From: Limnohabitans sp. JirII-31
GTDB taxonomy: Bacteria > Pseudomonadota > Gammaproteobacteria > Burkholderiales > Burkholderiaceae_C
Assembly (NCBI RefSeq): GCF_002778315.1
Contig: NZ_NESA01000004.1
Coordinates: 1 to 64,000 of the forward strand
Direction of reading: 5' to 3'
Length of the DNA stretch: 64,000 nt
Position 1 is the first letter of the stretch. Every line of letters begins with the position of its first letter. Below are positions 1-7,379 of the stretch, in pieces. The translations under genes were made by a program, and so were the position numbers. Under the pieces are notes generated by a model. The model saw nothing but the letters and a program-made list of their open reading frames with translations. It did no database searches and was not told the DNA's origin.

Positions 1-77
1 TATTCGCCACGATGCTCTTGCAACATGCGAACAGCGCGTTCGCGCACTTCGGGGGAAAAACGATTTGATTTGCTCAT
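1..77 (-). CDS. IS3-family transposase OrfA, N-terminal fragment
   Basis: Reading the minus strand from the ATG at 77 gives MSKSNRFSPEVRERAVRM followed by LQEHRGE. This is the typical start of the helix-turn-helix OrfA protein of IS3-family elements common in Burkholderiales. OrfA binds the IS ends and is normally joined to OrfB by frameshifting to make the active transposase. Only 25 codons are visible, so whether the element is intact cannot be judged. The frame is open to the window edge. Confidence 0.75.
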   Translation of the reverse strand, partial: MSKSNRFSPEVRERAVRMLQEHRGE

Positions 78-127
78 AGCTCCATCTTCTCAAAGGTTGG
101 AGCCTCCTCAAAACACGGGGCGATTCA
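1..127 (-). mobile_element. IS3-family insertion sequence, left part cut by window edge
   Basis: The minus strand from 77 to 1 encodes the start of an IS3-type OrfA. The end at about 127 begins TGAATCGCCCCG on the minus strand and has the TG terminus expected of an IS3 inverted repeat. The rest of the element lies outside the window. It abuts the start of the first cassette gene, so it probably removed the attC end and part of the leader of that gene. The exact boundary is inferred from sequence style, not from a target duplication. Confidence 0.65.
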
Positions 128-150
128 CTAGTTTTTCAAGGAGTAGGCAG

Positions 151-645
151 TTGTTCTTCAAGAATGAACCTTTACCTGAGGTGAGTTTGCTAGGTGTCGT
201 CACGAAGACTATGGACACAGGCTTTGTGTTCTGGAACGTGAACGACGACTTGGGTCACTCTAGCCAGGCGATCATGGGCAGTACCCCACTCATAAAAATG
301 TCATACGGCTATGCACGTCGCTCAGCAGCCGCAGCCTTGTACATCCAGGGCCTCTTGGACAAGGCAGGGTACGAACATGCGGTCGCAATGTTCAAAGCCC
401 TGCAAAGACAGACCGTCCACACAATTGAGTTTCAGGAGTCAGCATCTGCGGATGCTTCTGAATTTCTTAAAAGCTATCACTACTTGATCAGCAGTCTCTT
501 CGAAAAGATGGTCATCCAGATTGCGAACGAGTATGAGATTCCGAAGCGTCGGCTGAGTGACGCTGAGTTATTCGGAGAGGTATTTGACACTGCGAGAGCC
601 GTGCTGGAGGAGCGACTGCATCCAAAGGGTACGGGAGCTGCCTAG
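151..645 (+). CDS. Hypothetical protein (cassette gene 1)
   Basis: The product has 164 residues and I recognise no family. I start it at the TTG at 151 because AAGGAG lies 7 bases upstream. The open frame continues upstream to an ATG at 25, but that part overlaps the IS3 end and its OrfA, so it is unlikely to be native. A Tyr/Arg/Ala-rich stretch near residues 50-70 and a helical C-terminal half suggest a soluble protein. The TAG stop sits inside the degenerate attC box GCCTAGC (640-646), as is usual for integron cassettes. Function is unknown. Confidence 0.6.
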   Translation: MFFKNEPLPEVSLLGVVTKTMDTGFVFWNVNDDLGHSSQAIMGSTPLIKMSYGYARRSAAAALYIQGLLDKAGYEHAVAMFKALQRQTVHTIEFQESASADASEFLKSYHYLISSLFEKMVIQIANEYEIPKRRLSDAELFGEVFDTARAVLEERLHPKGTGAA

Positions 646-779
646 CAGTCGGGCGCGGCTTACCTCTGCTACAAGGGCTTCCCCAACTTTGCAAGCAATT
701 GACCCAGGCATGTGAATTCGGTTTTTCAATCCAGATCTGCGATTCGCCTGCTGAATGTTGGTGTTGATGTTTGGATGCA

Positions 780-960
780 AACGGTGCGGACGGCGTAACT
801 ACAAACAGTCACTATTGCTGCATCTTTGCAGCCGACCCTGATGAAAGACGCACGCTGGGGGCTCCATTCGTTAGTCGGGCTTGGGGGCAGTGGCCTGCCT
901 TGTATCCCCTTGAGCTAATCGAGCATTCCCCAGTGCAGGTCCAAACCTTTACACATCAAC
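780..960. ncRNA. Candidate bridge-RNA-like region of IS1111 copy 1
   Basis: This lies in the non-coding end downstream of the transposase, where IS1111-group elements are reported to encode their bridge RNA. It shares with copy 2 an 18-base identity (860-877) containing CATTCGTTAG, the same ten bases as the IS/attC junction at 1467-1476. It also shares GAGCATTCCCC (921-931) and CAGGTCCAAACCTTT (936-950). A hairpin GGCAG-tggc-CTGCC (886-899) occupies the place of a different hairpin in copy 2. Limits and strand are not determined, and the RNA assignment is inference. Confidence 0.35.
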
Positions 961-1037
961 GACAAGCCTTCACGCGGCTGAAGTTTTGATCTGTGGTGGC
1001 ATGTTCTTGTGGTGGTCAGCGTTGTCGGTGTGCGCGG

Positions 1038-1343
1038 TCAAGCTGGCTTCTTGAACCCTTCACCATGCTTGAGCACCGCCCAGCACATGCGGACGTTCTT
1101 GGCGGCAATGGCCACAATGGCCCCCGCCAGTAGCCACGCCGCTCGACCAGACTGCGTGCCCAGTGGTGGGTGCTGGAGCAGGCCTCTATGCTGATCAGGC
1201 ATAGGCAGCAAATAGGCGAGGAGTTTAAGCAATTTGGCGCGTGGCACATTGGGCCGAAGCAGCGCGAGTTTGCCAGCCTCATCCACACCATGCACGGCAA
1301 AAACGTTCTTTGCCAAATCGATGCCAACGGTTACGATATTTAC
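1038..1343 (-). pseudogene. IS110/IS1111-family transposase relic (copy 1)
   Basis: The N-terminal DEDD-type motif TVGIDLAKNVFAVHGVDEAG is followed by a degraded segment in which the usual MEACSxxHHWA motif survives only in another frame. The sequence then jumps to the family C-terminus (GYW-like, AIAAKNVRMCWAVL). About 102 codons remain of roughly 330-340, so most of the catalytic core, including the C-terminal Ser domain, is deleted. No obvious ATG is present at the start. The gene cannot be active. Confidence 0.8.
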
Positions 1344-1492
1344 AAGACTTCCCTTTCAGAATACAGGTGAGTTGATGAAAAGTACGACCTCTGCATCGTG
1401 GCACTCAGTTGCCGTTGACCGCAACCCTGACGGGGCGCGGATCACTTGGGACGGGGAAGTCCCTTTCATTCGTTAGATTCTTAGGATCACCT

Positions 1493-2425
1493 ATGCCACT
1501 ACCGGAAGTCCTGCTCGGAAGACTCTTAGCTGAAGGAGTAAAAGCTGCACTGAAGGGAATTTTCCACACGGGCGATGATGCCGCGTTATTGGCACAGTTG
1601 AACAACAGTATTTGTGCTGAATTGACTTGGTCTAGTAATTTTCTGGACGAACTTCGAAATCCAGATAGTTGCGTTCTTGAATCCAAGATATTGTTGAAAA
1701 ATCGAGCAAGTATTTCACAAGAATGTGATCTCCAGCTCAGCATCTCTCCGATCCAAGGATCTCTTCACGGGCCACTAAATACCATCTATGGAAATCGCAG
1801 TGCCGGGGGCATTCCAACACAGACGGTCGGCCCAAGTGAAGGCTTTGAGATAGCTCTTGAAGATGCAATTAGTCGCATAAGAACCAAAAGCGTCGAGTAT
1901 CTAGATACTAGTGAATCTATTTTCAAGTACCCCGAAGGCACAACTATCTGCCTAGACAACGGCGTCAACATCTCGCCCTCAGATTTGGTTCTGGATTGTC
2001 CTCTGCACGGGGACTATTCGGGTGTTGGCATAGCGGTGCGAATTACGAACTTTCTGGACGAAATCACTATTCATAGATACGCATATGGTGGCATAGCCTT
2101 ATTAGATGACCGAGCCGAACTTGAGAGGGTCATTTCGAGTGAGGAGAACTCATTCTTTCGCTACGCCGATGGCCTCGTCCCCCTTGGCCATATGTTCATT
2201 TTTAGAAACGGAGAAAGCAGCCAAGGAAAATGGCTGCCGACCGACTCACTCAGATGTCTCTACGACGCCAAATCAAGCTTGCCAATCCATCTATCCCACT
2301 CTGGTGCCTCCGTATCAATACCAACAGTCTTCGCCAAAGACTCAATAACGACGTTGCGAAACTTCGCTCGACTCTTGTGTGTATTGCGGAAACGCGGTGA
2401 ATTTAGTTATGACGTAAGAATCTAA
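1493..2425 (+). CDS. Hypothetical protein (cassette gene 2)
   Basis: The product has 310 residues and begins MPLPEVLLGRLLAEGVKAAL. The ATG at 1493 is chosen because it is the first start after the attC box GTTAGAT at 1472 and lies about 6 bases after GGA. The open frame runs further upstream, but that part lies in the IS end. I see no signal peptide or membrane segment and recognise no family. The TAA stop (2423-2425) lies inside the next attC box ATCTAAC (2420-2426). It is less GC-rich than the core genes, which fits foreign origin. Confidence 0.7.
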   Translation: MPLPEVLLGRLLAEGVKAALKGIFHTGDDAALLAQLNNSICAELTWSSNFLDELRNPDSCVLESKILLKNRASISQECDLQLSISPIQGSLHGPLNTIYGNRSAGGIPTQTVGPSEGFEIALEDAISRIRTKSVEYLDTSESIFKYPEGTTICLDNGVNISPSDLVLDCPLHGDYSGVGIAVRITNFLDEITIHRYAYGGIALLDDRAELERVISSEENSFFRYADGLVPLGHMFIFRNGESSQGKWLPTDSLRCLYDAKSSLPIHLSHSGASVSIPTVFAKDSITTLRNFARLLCVLRKRGEFSYDVRI

Positions 2426-2609
2426 CATTGCGCTCCAAGGGACGCGCCGCAAGCGGCGCGCCCCTGAGCTTTGACTACAAGGGCTTCCCCATGGTTGTCA
2501 AACAGAAATCCATCGTGGTTGAATCGCGCAGCGATTGACCACGAAACTTGACTTCACTTCTTTCCTGCATCACTGTGTGCTTCTTGTCGTTGCCTATTGA
2601 GATGAAGGC

Positions 2610-2790
2610 ATGTGGACGGCGAAACTACAAACGGTCATACGAGGCTGCGTTGCTTGCAGCGGACCCTGATGAAAGACGCGCGCCGAGGGCTCCATTCGTT
2701 AGTCGAGGCTCTGGGTGATTTCTCACCCGGTTGACCTCCTTTAGCTAAACGAGCATTCCCCGGCGCAGGTCCAAACCTTTCACTCATCAA
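2610..2790. ncRNA. Candidate bridge-RNA-like region of IS1111 copy 2
   Basis: This is the counterpart of 780-960. It holds the 18-base identity at 2688-2705 containing CATTCGTTAG, then a hairpin GGGTGA-tttc-TCACCC (2713-2728), then AGCTAAACGAGCATTCCCC (2743-2761) and CAGGTCCAAACCTTT (2766-2780). The hairpin bases differ from copy 1 while pairing is kept, which suggests selection for structure. CTAAACGAG is close to an antisense form of the CGTTAG target. Strand, ends and function are inferred only. Confidence 0.35.
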
Positions 2791-2851
2791 CGACAGTCAT
2801 CACACGGTGACATCTACAACTGCAATCCCAGTCATTGACTGACGACGCTGT

Positions 2852-3368
2852 CTATGCCGGCAGCTTGAACGCATCACCGCGTTGCAACATCGCCCAGCAA
2901 ATGCGCGCATTCTTGGCCGCAATGGCCACCACCGCCTTCCAGTAGCCCCGGCGCGCTTGCACCGAAATCGCCCAGCGACTCACTGGGTCGGTTTTGTTCT
3001 TGGCCGCCGCCAGCACCGCTTTGCCACCCATGGTAAGCAAGGTGCGCAGGGGCGGGTCACCGCCTCACAGATGACTGCCGCGTCTGCGGCGTCGTTCTTG
3101 CCGCGTTTACCCGAGAGGCGGTAGGGGGCCGCGAACTTCGGTGCCATCAAGCGCACGGTGTGGCCGACTGAGCAAACTCGCGTGCCCAGTGGTGGGCGTC
3201 GGAGCAGGCCTCCATGCCGATCAGGCAGGGCGGCAACTGTGCAATAAGCTCTATGAGTTTGCCGCGTGGTACTTCTGGGCGTACCAGGGCAGGTTTGCCT
3301 GTTTCATCGACGCAATGCACAGCAAAGACGTTTTTGGCGAGATCAATTCCAACAGTTAGGATTGCCAT
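2852..3368 (-). pseudogene. IS110/IS1111-family transposase pseudogene (copy 2)
   Basis: From the ATG at 3368 the protein reads MAILTVGIDLAKNVFAVH and continues through PCLIGMEACSDAHHWARE, the conserved N-terminal catalytic region of IS110-family transposases. The frame then shifts near 3175. In another frame the motif SGKRGKNDAADAA is still readable. An internal deletion near 3050 joins it to the C-terminal part ending CWAMLQRGDAFKLPA. About 170 codons remain of roughly 330-340, so it is inactive. Confidence 0.85.
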
Positions 3369-3533
3369 GACTTCCCCTTCCAGAAAAAAAGTGAGTTGAT
3401 GAAAAGATTTACCTCTCCATCGTGGCACTTTGTTGCCGTAAACCGCAACCCTGACGGGGGGCGGCTCGCTTGGGACGGGGAAGTCCCTTTCATTCGTTAG
3501 GCGTCTCAGGCCACACCTTTACTCCTCCCACAA

Positions 3534-4361
3534 ATGCTCTGGTGCGACGTTGCAGTTGTCCCTCACTTCTCCTGGCCAAATACGGCGGTGGGTCTGCCGT
3601 TCGACGGGTGGCTGATCGTCCTATCCCCGCCAACGGACGACTTGGCATGCCGCGCGTCTCTCCTTGCACCACACGGAACAACCTTCGAGGAAGGCGGCGC
3701 GGTGTTGTCGAGATTCCTGAGCCGTCTCGCATGGTCCTGGCGCGGCGGAGTCGTGGAGCTGTTCCATTCAGGATCAAACATGCCCGGCCGCCCTGGGTTG
3801 CTGGGGCAGGGACGCTTCGGTCGTAGCCCCTGGGCCACGGTAGAACCCTCTCACATGATCTACCTGCCAACCGACCTGTCCAAGGACGCCGAACTCGCGT
3901 TGGCCCTCTACCGCGAAGGACTCTCGGTCAACTCCGTTCCCTTTGCATTCCTGAGCCTGTTCAAGGTACTCAACATCAGGTTTGGCGCTGGTGCGGGACA
4001 AGAACAGTGGATCAACTCGAATATTCACCGCCTCTGGTACAACCCCGCTGTAGACCGCCTGACTGAACTTCGCAAGACGCATCACGACATCGGAAACTAC
4101 CTCTACGTTCAAGGCCGATGCGCGGTGGCGCATGCTCATAGCTCACCCCTCGTGAATCCAGACGAGTACGCGGAACGCAGGCGCCTGGAGTCCGACATGC
4201 CTCTCTTGAAAGAACTCGTCGCACTATTCATCGAGCAGGAACTCGGCGTCCTTTCAGATTCCAGTTTCCACCATGCGTTTGACCCGAAGCTCCACGCGGG
4301 CCAGGCCCTCATGCGCGGGAACAAGCAGGAGGGCTGGATACTTTACGAACCCTTCAAGTGA
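3534..4361 (+). CDS. Hypothetical protein (cassette gene 3), possibly MauJ-like
   Basis: The product has 275 residues. The start is the first ATG after the attC box at 3496-3502, with no clear ribosome site; a later start at 3855 is possible. The region LALALYREGLSVNSVPFAF followed by FLSLFKVLN, and HDIGNYLYVQGRCAVAHA further on, resembles proteins annotated as MauJ-like, whose role is not established. There is no signal peptide. The conserved-looking His residues (HHDIG, VAHAH) could be structural or metal-binding. The family call is from memory and uncertain. Confidence 0.6.
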   Translation: MLWCDVAVVPHFSWPNTAVGLPFDGWLIVLSPPTDDLACRASLLAPHGTTFEEGGAVLSRFLSRLAWSWRGGVVELFHSGSNMPGRPGLLGQGRFGRSPWATVEPSHMIYLPTDLSKDAELALALYREGLSVNSVPFAFLSLFKVLNIRFGAGAGQEQWINSNIHRLWYNPAVDRLTELRKTHHDIGNYLYVQGRCAVAHAHSSPLVNPDEYAERRRLESDMPLLKELVALFIEQELGVLSDSSFHHAFDPKLHAGQALMRGNKQEGWILYEPFK

Positions 4362-4366
4362 GAGAC

Positions 4367-4373
4367 GCCTAAC
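4367..4373 (+). other. attC site 3, left box only
   Basis: GCCTAAC is a perfect RYYYAAC box six bases after the stop of cassette gene 3. The sequence passes directly into an IS1111-type left end, and no matching GTTRRRY box in an attC context is clear downstream. GTTGGGT at 4484-4490 fits the consensus, but nothing around it supports it. Confidence 0.5.
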
Positions 4374-4649
4374 CCCTTACAGGGACTTCCCACGTAGTCA
4401 AGCACCGCAGGCGCGAGTTATTCACTGTTGACGTCTTTCTTACAAAGGCATGACGGGGATGGTGCGATACAACGGGAACGGAAGTTGGGTGTCAGTTGCT
4501 CCTTCGCTCTGGTGGCTTGGCTGGGGTGCGGCTTGCTAGCAGGAGATTAGACTGCGACAGAACTCCAAACCAGCGATGGGCTTGCATTTTCAACGCTTTC
4601 AGATGAAGAATTTAAGGCCCAATCATTTGCTGAAACAAAGGCGCTTCAC
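4374..4649. mobile_element. IS1111-type left-end remnant and gene-free junction with core DNA
   Basis: CAGGGACTTCCCA (4380-4392) followed by a GTCAA matches the left end of the two larger IS copies and their subterminal repeat. Further on, an AAGGCATG with nearby GACGGGGATGGTGCG weakly resembles the start of copy 2. No transposase sequence and no right end are visible. The remaining roughly 180 bases before the LysE gene show no gene, RNA or clear promoter. The element identity rests on a short match. Confidence 0.45.
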
Positions 4650-5264
4650 ATGCTCACCACCGAGTTTTTGATCACATCGCTCATCGTTGTTCTCATACCC
4701 GGCACCGGGGTTGTGTTCACTGTCTCTACAGGCTTGTCGCAAGGGCGTCGTGCGAGCGTCCTTGCTTCTTTGGGATGCACTTTGGGCATCGTTCCGCATT
4801 TGTTGGCCACCGTGTTGGGCTTGGCCGCTGTCATGCATACGAGTGCGCTTGCCTTTCAGCTTCTTAAGTACGCAGGTGTTGCGTATCTTTTTTATCTGGC
4901 GGTGGTCACGTGGCGTGACCAATCTGCGTTTACCGTACAGCCCATTCGGGCCGATGGTGGTGCGTTGGGCTTAGTCACCAAAGCGTTCTTGCTCAATATT
5001 CTCAATCCCAAGCTGACCATCTTTTTTCTGGCTTTTCTGCCACAGTTCATACAGCCAGATGGCGTAGCACCGCTGCTGCAACTCATGGGGCTAAGCGGCG
5101 TTTTCATGGTCATGACTTTTGGCGTATTCGTCGTTTATGGCTTGTTAGCGCATGCGTTTCGCAAGTCGGTCATTGAGTTTCCGCGCGTCCAAGCTTATTT
5201 GCGCCGCACTTTTGCGGCGGCATTTGCCGGTCTTGGCACGCAATTGGCGTTTTCTGAACGTTGA
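4650..5264 (+). CDS. LysE/RhtB family amino-acid exporter
   Basis: The protein has 204 residues, the normal size for this inner-membrane export family. It shows about six hydrophobic segments, the family start region with PGTGVVFTVSTGLSQGRRA near residues 17-35, and the mid-protein motif FLLNILNPKL near 113-122. Such proteins export lysine, threonine, homoserine or related metabolites by proton antiport; the substrate cannot be told here. It is the first core-type gene after the cassette region and has its own leader, with no clear promoter seen. Confidence 0.85.
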   Translation: MLTTEFLITSLIVVLIPGTGVVFTVSTGLSQGRRASVLASLGCTLGIVPHLLATVLGLAAVMHTSALAFQLLKYAGVAYLFYLAVVTWRDQSAFTVQPIRADGGALGLVTKAFLLNILNPKLTIFFLAFLPQFIQPDGVAPLLQLMGLSGVFMVMTFGVFVVYGLLAHAFRKSVIEFPRVQAYLRRTFAAAFAGLGTQLAFSER

Positions 5265-5362
5265 ATTCATCTCACCCGCGACCTTCAAAAAAATAGAGAA
5301 TCATTGTTGATGCCACTCAACAGCGTCACCGTAAGTCAACCTCAACTTCGAAAGGAAAACGT

Positions 5363-5731
5363 ATGAATAACCCCGTCGGCTGGTTTGAAATTTATGTGCA
5401 AGACATGGCACGCGCCAAAACGTTTTACGAGGCGGTGTTTGACACCACGCTGTCTCAGCTCGACAACCCAGAGCTTGAGATGTGGGCTTTCCCCATGGAC
5501 ATGGCCACTTCCGGTGCCTCTGGGGCACTGGTTCGCATGCCTGGTTTCCCCTCGGGGGCCAACAGTGTGCTGGTGTATTTCAAGTGCGCTGATTGCGCCG
5601 TAGAGGCTGACAAAGCCGCCAAAGCGGGCGGTACGGTTCAAAAGCCCAAGATGTCCATTGGGCCGTATGGCCATATTGCGCTTGTCGTGGATACAGAAGG
5701 CAACATGATTGGTCTTCACTCCATGCAGTGA
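5363..5731 (+). CDS. VOC (glyoxalase-like) family protein
   Basis: The protein has 122 residues and one vicinal-oxygen-chelate domain: [20 protein letters not shown] near the N-terminus, and [18 protein letters not shown] near the end. Such proteins bind a metal and act on small molecules, or bind drugs; no substrate can be assigned. AAGGAAA lies a few bases before the ATG. It ends about 80 bases ahead of hisI. It may be co-transcribed with hisI, but this is not the usual neighbour. Confidence 0.82.
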   Translation: MNNPVGWFEIYVQDMARAKTFYEAVFDTTLSQLDNPELEMWAFPMDMATSGASGALVRMPGFPSGANSVLVYFKCADCAVEADKAAKAGGTVQKPKMSIGPYGHIALVVDTEGNMIGLHSMQ

Positions 5732-5808
5732 TTTTTTGTGGTGGGCATGGCGTCCATCCATTCGGCACCGCAAAGGCAATGCCGGCCAATGTCCTAAGAT
5801 CACCCCTT

Positions 5809-6198
5809 ATGAATTGGCTAGAAAAAATCAAATGGGATGACAAGGGCTTGGTCCCCGTCATCGCGCAAGAAAACGACAGCGGCGATGTGCTGATGTTTGC
5901 CTGGATGAACCGTGAGGCCCTGCAAAAAACAGCGGAGCTCAAACGTGCGGTGTACTTCAGCCGCTCGCGCAACAAGTTGTGGTTCAAAGGCGAAGAGTCA
6001 GGCCATGTGCAAACGGTGCATGACATTCGCCTGGACTGTGACAACGACGTGGTGTTGCTGCGCGTGACACAGCTGGGCCATACCCCGGGCATAGCCTGCC
6101 ATACTGGGCGACACAGTTGCTTTTTTCAACGCCTAGAAGGCAACGACTGGCAAGCCTGCGAGCCCGTGCTCAAAGACCCCGAATCGATTTACAAATGA
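5809..6198 (+). CDS. hisI: Phosphoribosyl-AMP cyclohydrolase
   Basis: The protein has 129 residues and opens the ring of phosphoribosyl-AMP in histidine synthesis. The ATG at 5809 gives [18 protein letters not shown], the family start. The conserved core has [22 protein letters not shown] and the metal-site regions [13 protein letters not shown] and [10 protein letters not shown] with its Cys/His ligands. It overlaps hisE in an ATGA. hisF normally lies directly upstream in related genomes, but here a VOC gene is in that place. Confidence 0.95.
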   Translation: MNWLEKIKWDDKGLVPVIAQENDSGDVLMFAWMNREALQKTAELKRAVYFSRSRNKLWFKGEESGHVQTVHDIRLDCDNDVVLLRVTQLGHTPGIACHTGRHSCFFQRLEGNDWQACEPVLKDPESIYK

Positions 6199-6587
6199 CC
6201 GCCATGAGTTCGACCGACGTCAACAATTTAGACACTTTGCAACGCCTCGCGGCAGTGATTGAAAGCCGCAAACCCGCCAACGGGGGCGACCCTGAGAAGA
6301 GCTACGTCTCACGCTTGCTGCACAAAGGGCCAGATGCTTTTTTGAAAAAAATTGGCGAAGAAGCCACTGAAACCGTGATGGCCGCCAAAGATGTGGACCA
6401 CGGCGGTGACCCTGCCAAACTGGTGTACGAGGTGGCTGATTTGTGGTTCCACAGCATGATTGCCTTGGCCCACTATGGCTTGACGCCTGCCGATGTGGTG
6501 AACGAATTGGCACGCCGTGAAGGGCTGAGCGGTCTGGAAGAGAAGGCCCTGCGCAAAGCCCAGGCACGCGAACAGACGGGCGAATGA
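6195..6587 (+). CDS. hisE: Phosphoribosyl-ATP pyrophosphatase
   Basis: The protein has 130 residues and hydrolyses phosphoribosyl-ATP to phosphoribosyl-AMP, the step before HisI. It is a small helical MazG-like enzyme with [32 protein letters not shown] and [12 protein letters not shown] carrying the acidic metal ligands. The start at 6195 overlaps the hisI stop; an in-frame ATG at 6204 is an alternative. It in turn overlaps the next gene by four bases, so the block is translated as one coupled unit. Confidence 0.95.
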   Translation: MTAMSSTDVNNLDTLQRLAAVIESRKPANGGDPEKSYVSRLLHKGPDAFLKKIGEEATETVMAAKDVDHGGDPAKLVYEVADLWFHSMIALAHYGLTPADVVNELARREGLSGLEEKALRKAQAREQTGE

Positions 6588-6982
6588 CGCACGCCATGGC
6601 ACTGCCGCCTGATACCTCCGCACAGAACGACTCGGTCCAGACCATCAGTCTGGTGAGCTACGTGCTGCACTTGATCGTGGCGGTGAGTGCGGTGGTTCCG
6701 GGCGCTCAGGTGGGGCCTGCTTTGCTGGTGGTGGCCTTGATTTTGGATATGGTGAAGAAGGAAGACGCCCAGGGTACGTGGCAGGCTTCTCACTTCAGCT
6801 ACCGCATTCGCACAGTGCTGTGGGTGGCGGCTTTGTATGTGGTCACGGCACCGCTGTGGTTCTTGTTCTTTTTTCCAGGCTGGATGGCCTGGGCCTTGAT
6901 TTCAATTTGGTTTCTCTACCGCATCGTGCGGGGTTTGGTTCGCATGAACAAGCAGCAGCCGATGGATGATTTCGTTCTTTAA
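6584..6982 (+). CDS. Small membrane protein, DUF4870-like
   Basis: The protein has 132 residues with three or four hydrophobic segments, near residues 22-35, 42-55, 78-92 and 98-115. The C-terminal part [15 protein letters not shown] is basic and probably cytosolic. It overlaps hisE (ATGA) and sits between hisE and the HIT gene, as in other Comamonadaceae. The DUF4870 family has no established function. The assignment is from the membrane pattern and context. Confidence 0.7.
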   Translation: MTHAMALPPDTSAQNDSVQTISLVSYVLHLIVAVSAVVPGAQVGPALLVVALILDMVKKEDAQGTWQASHFSYRIRTVLWVAALYVVTAPLWFLFFFPGWMAWALISIWFLYRIVRGLVRMNKQQPMDDFVL

Positions 6983-6992
6983 AGTGATCAGC

Positions 6993-7349
6993 ATGACGAG
7001 TGACAACTGTATTTTTTGCAAAATCATTGCGGGCCAAATTCCCTCGCGCAAAGTGTATGAAGACGATGAGGTGTTTGCCTTTCACGACATCAACCCTTGG
7101 GCACCCATTCATTTTTTGATGATTCCCAAGCTGCATATCCCCTCCATGGCGCACGTAGGCCCTGAGCATGAGGGCTTATTGGGGCGCATGATGTTGCTGG
7201 CCCCTAAGCTGGCTTTGCAAGAAGGCGCGCGTCCTTATCCGGAGGGCGGCTTTCGCATCGTGACCAACACCGGTGCTGAAGGTGGGCAAGAAGTCCACCA
7301 TTTGCACTGGCATGTCATGGGTGGGCCGCGCCCGTGGTTGCGTGGCTGA
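6993..7349 (+). CDS. HIT family nucleotide-binding protein
   Basis: The protein has 118 residues, beginning MTSDNCIFCKIIAGQIPS. The Cys pair CIFCK and the HIT signature HHLHWHVMGG (HxHxH) near the C-terminus are intact. It is the HinT type, which hydrolyses adenosine phosphoramidates; the exact cellular role is unclear. The ATG at 6993 lies about ten bases after the upstream stop. It lies between the his genes and tatA, as in many Betaproteobacteria. Confidence 0.92.
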   Translation: MTSDNCIFCKIIAGQIPSRKVYEDDEVFAFHDINPWAPIHFLMIPKLHIPSMAHVGPEHEGLLGRMMLLAPKLALQEGARPYPEGGFRIVTNTGAEGGQEVHHLHWHVMGGPRPWLRG

Positions 7350-7379
7350 TTAGAATTCCCCGTATTCAAGGAGAAAGAC

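Larger units (their letters stand above)
669..1471 (-). mobile_element. IS1111-attC-type element, decayed copy 1
   Basis: The element begins CTACAAGGGCTTCCCC and ends GGGGAAGTCCCTTTCATTC directly against GTTAG. The subterminal repeats (672-684 and 1453-1465) are inverted copies differing by one base. The minus strand carries a broken IS110-family transposase, with about 370 non-coding bases downstream of it (669-1037). Copy 2 at 2475-3495 has the same ends and matching non-coding blocks. IS110/IS1111 elements that target attC sites are a known group, and this position directly before GTTRRRY fits them. Confidence 0.72.
640..1478 (+). other. attC site 1, degenerate and split by an IS1111-type element
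   Basis: The left half begins with GCCTAGC (640-646), one base off the RYYYAAC consensus, and continues into GGCGCGGCTTACCTCTG to about 668. The right half is GTTAGAT (1472-1478), a perfect GTTRRRY box, lying 14 bases before the start of the next cassette gene. The roughly 800 bases between them are an IS110/IS1111 relic. Rejoined, the site would be only about 36 bases, shorter than a normal attC, so some of the stem has been lost. Confidence 0.6.
2475..3495 (-). mobile_element. IS1111-attC-type element, decayed copy 2
   Basis: It starts CTACAAGGGCTTCCCC after the attC stem and ends GGGGAAGTCCCTTTCATTC against GTTAGGC. The subterminal inverted repeats are at 2478-2490 and 3477-3489. The minus strand holds a transposase pseudogene (2852-3368) and the 377 bases downstream of it are non-coding. 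It matches copy 1 at both ends and in several internal blocks but differs elsewhere, so the two are related, separately decayed insertions rather than a recent duplication. Confidence 0.75.
2420..3502 (+). other. attC site 2, split by an IS1111-type element
   Basis: The left part (2420-2474) starts with the perfect RYYYAAC box ATCTAAC. It holds a stem CGCGCCGC-aa-GCGGCGCG flanked by GGG/CCC with one unpaired A, and a further GCTC/GAGC pairing, as in folded single-strand attC sites with extrahelical bases. The right box GTTAGGC is at 3496-3502. Rejoined, the site would be about 62 bases, a normal attC size. The IS relic between the halves separates stem and box. This is the best-preserved attC in the window. 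Confidence 0.78.

Noticed and set aside
870..876. GTTAGTC as an extra attC right box (also at 2698-2704)
   Set aside because: The third R position is T, and both lie inside the IS copies within an identical 18-base block. They are better read as part of the IS non-coding sequence.
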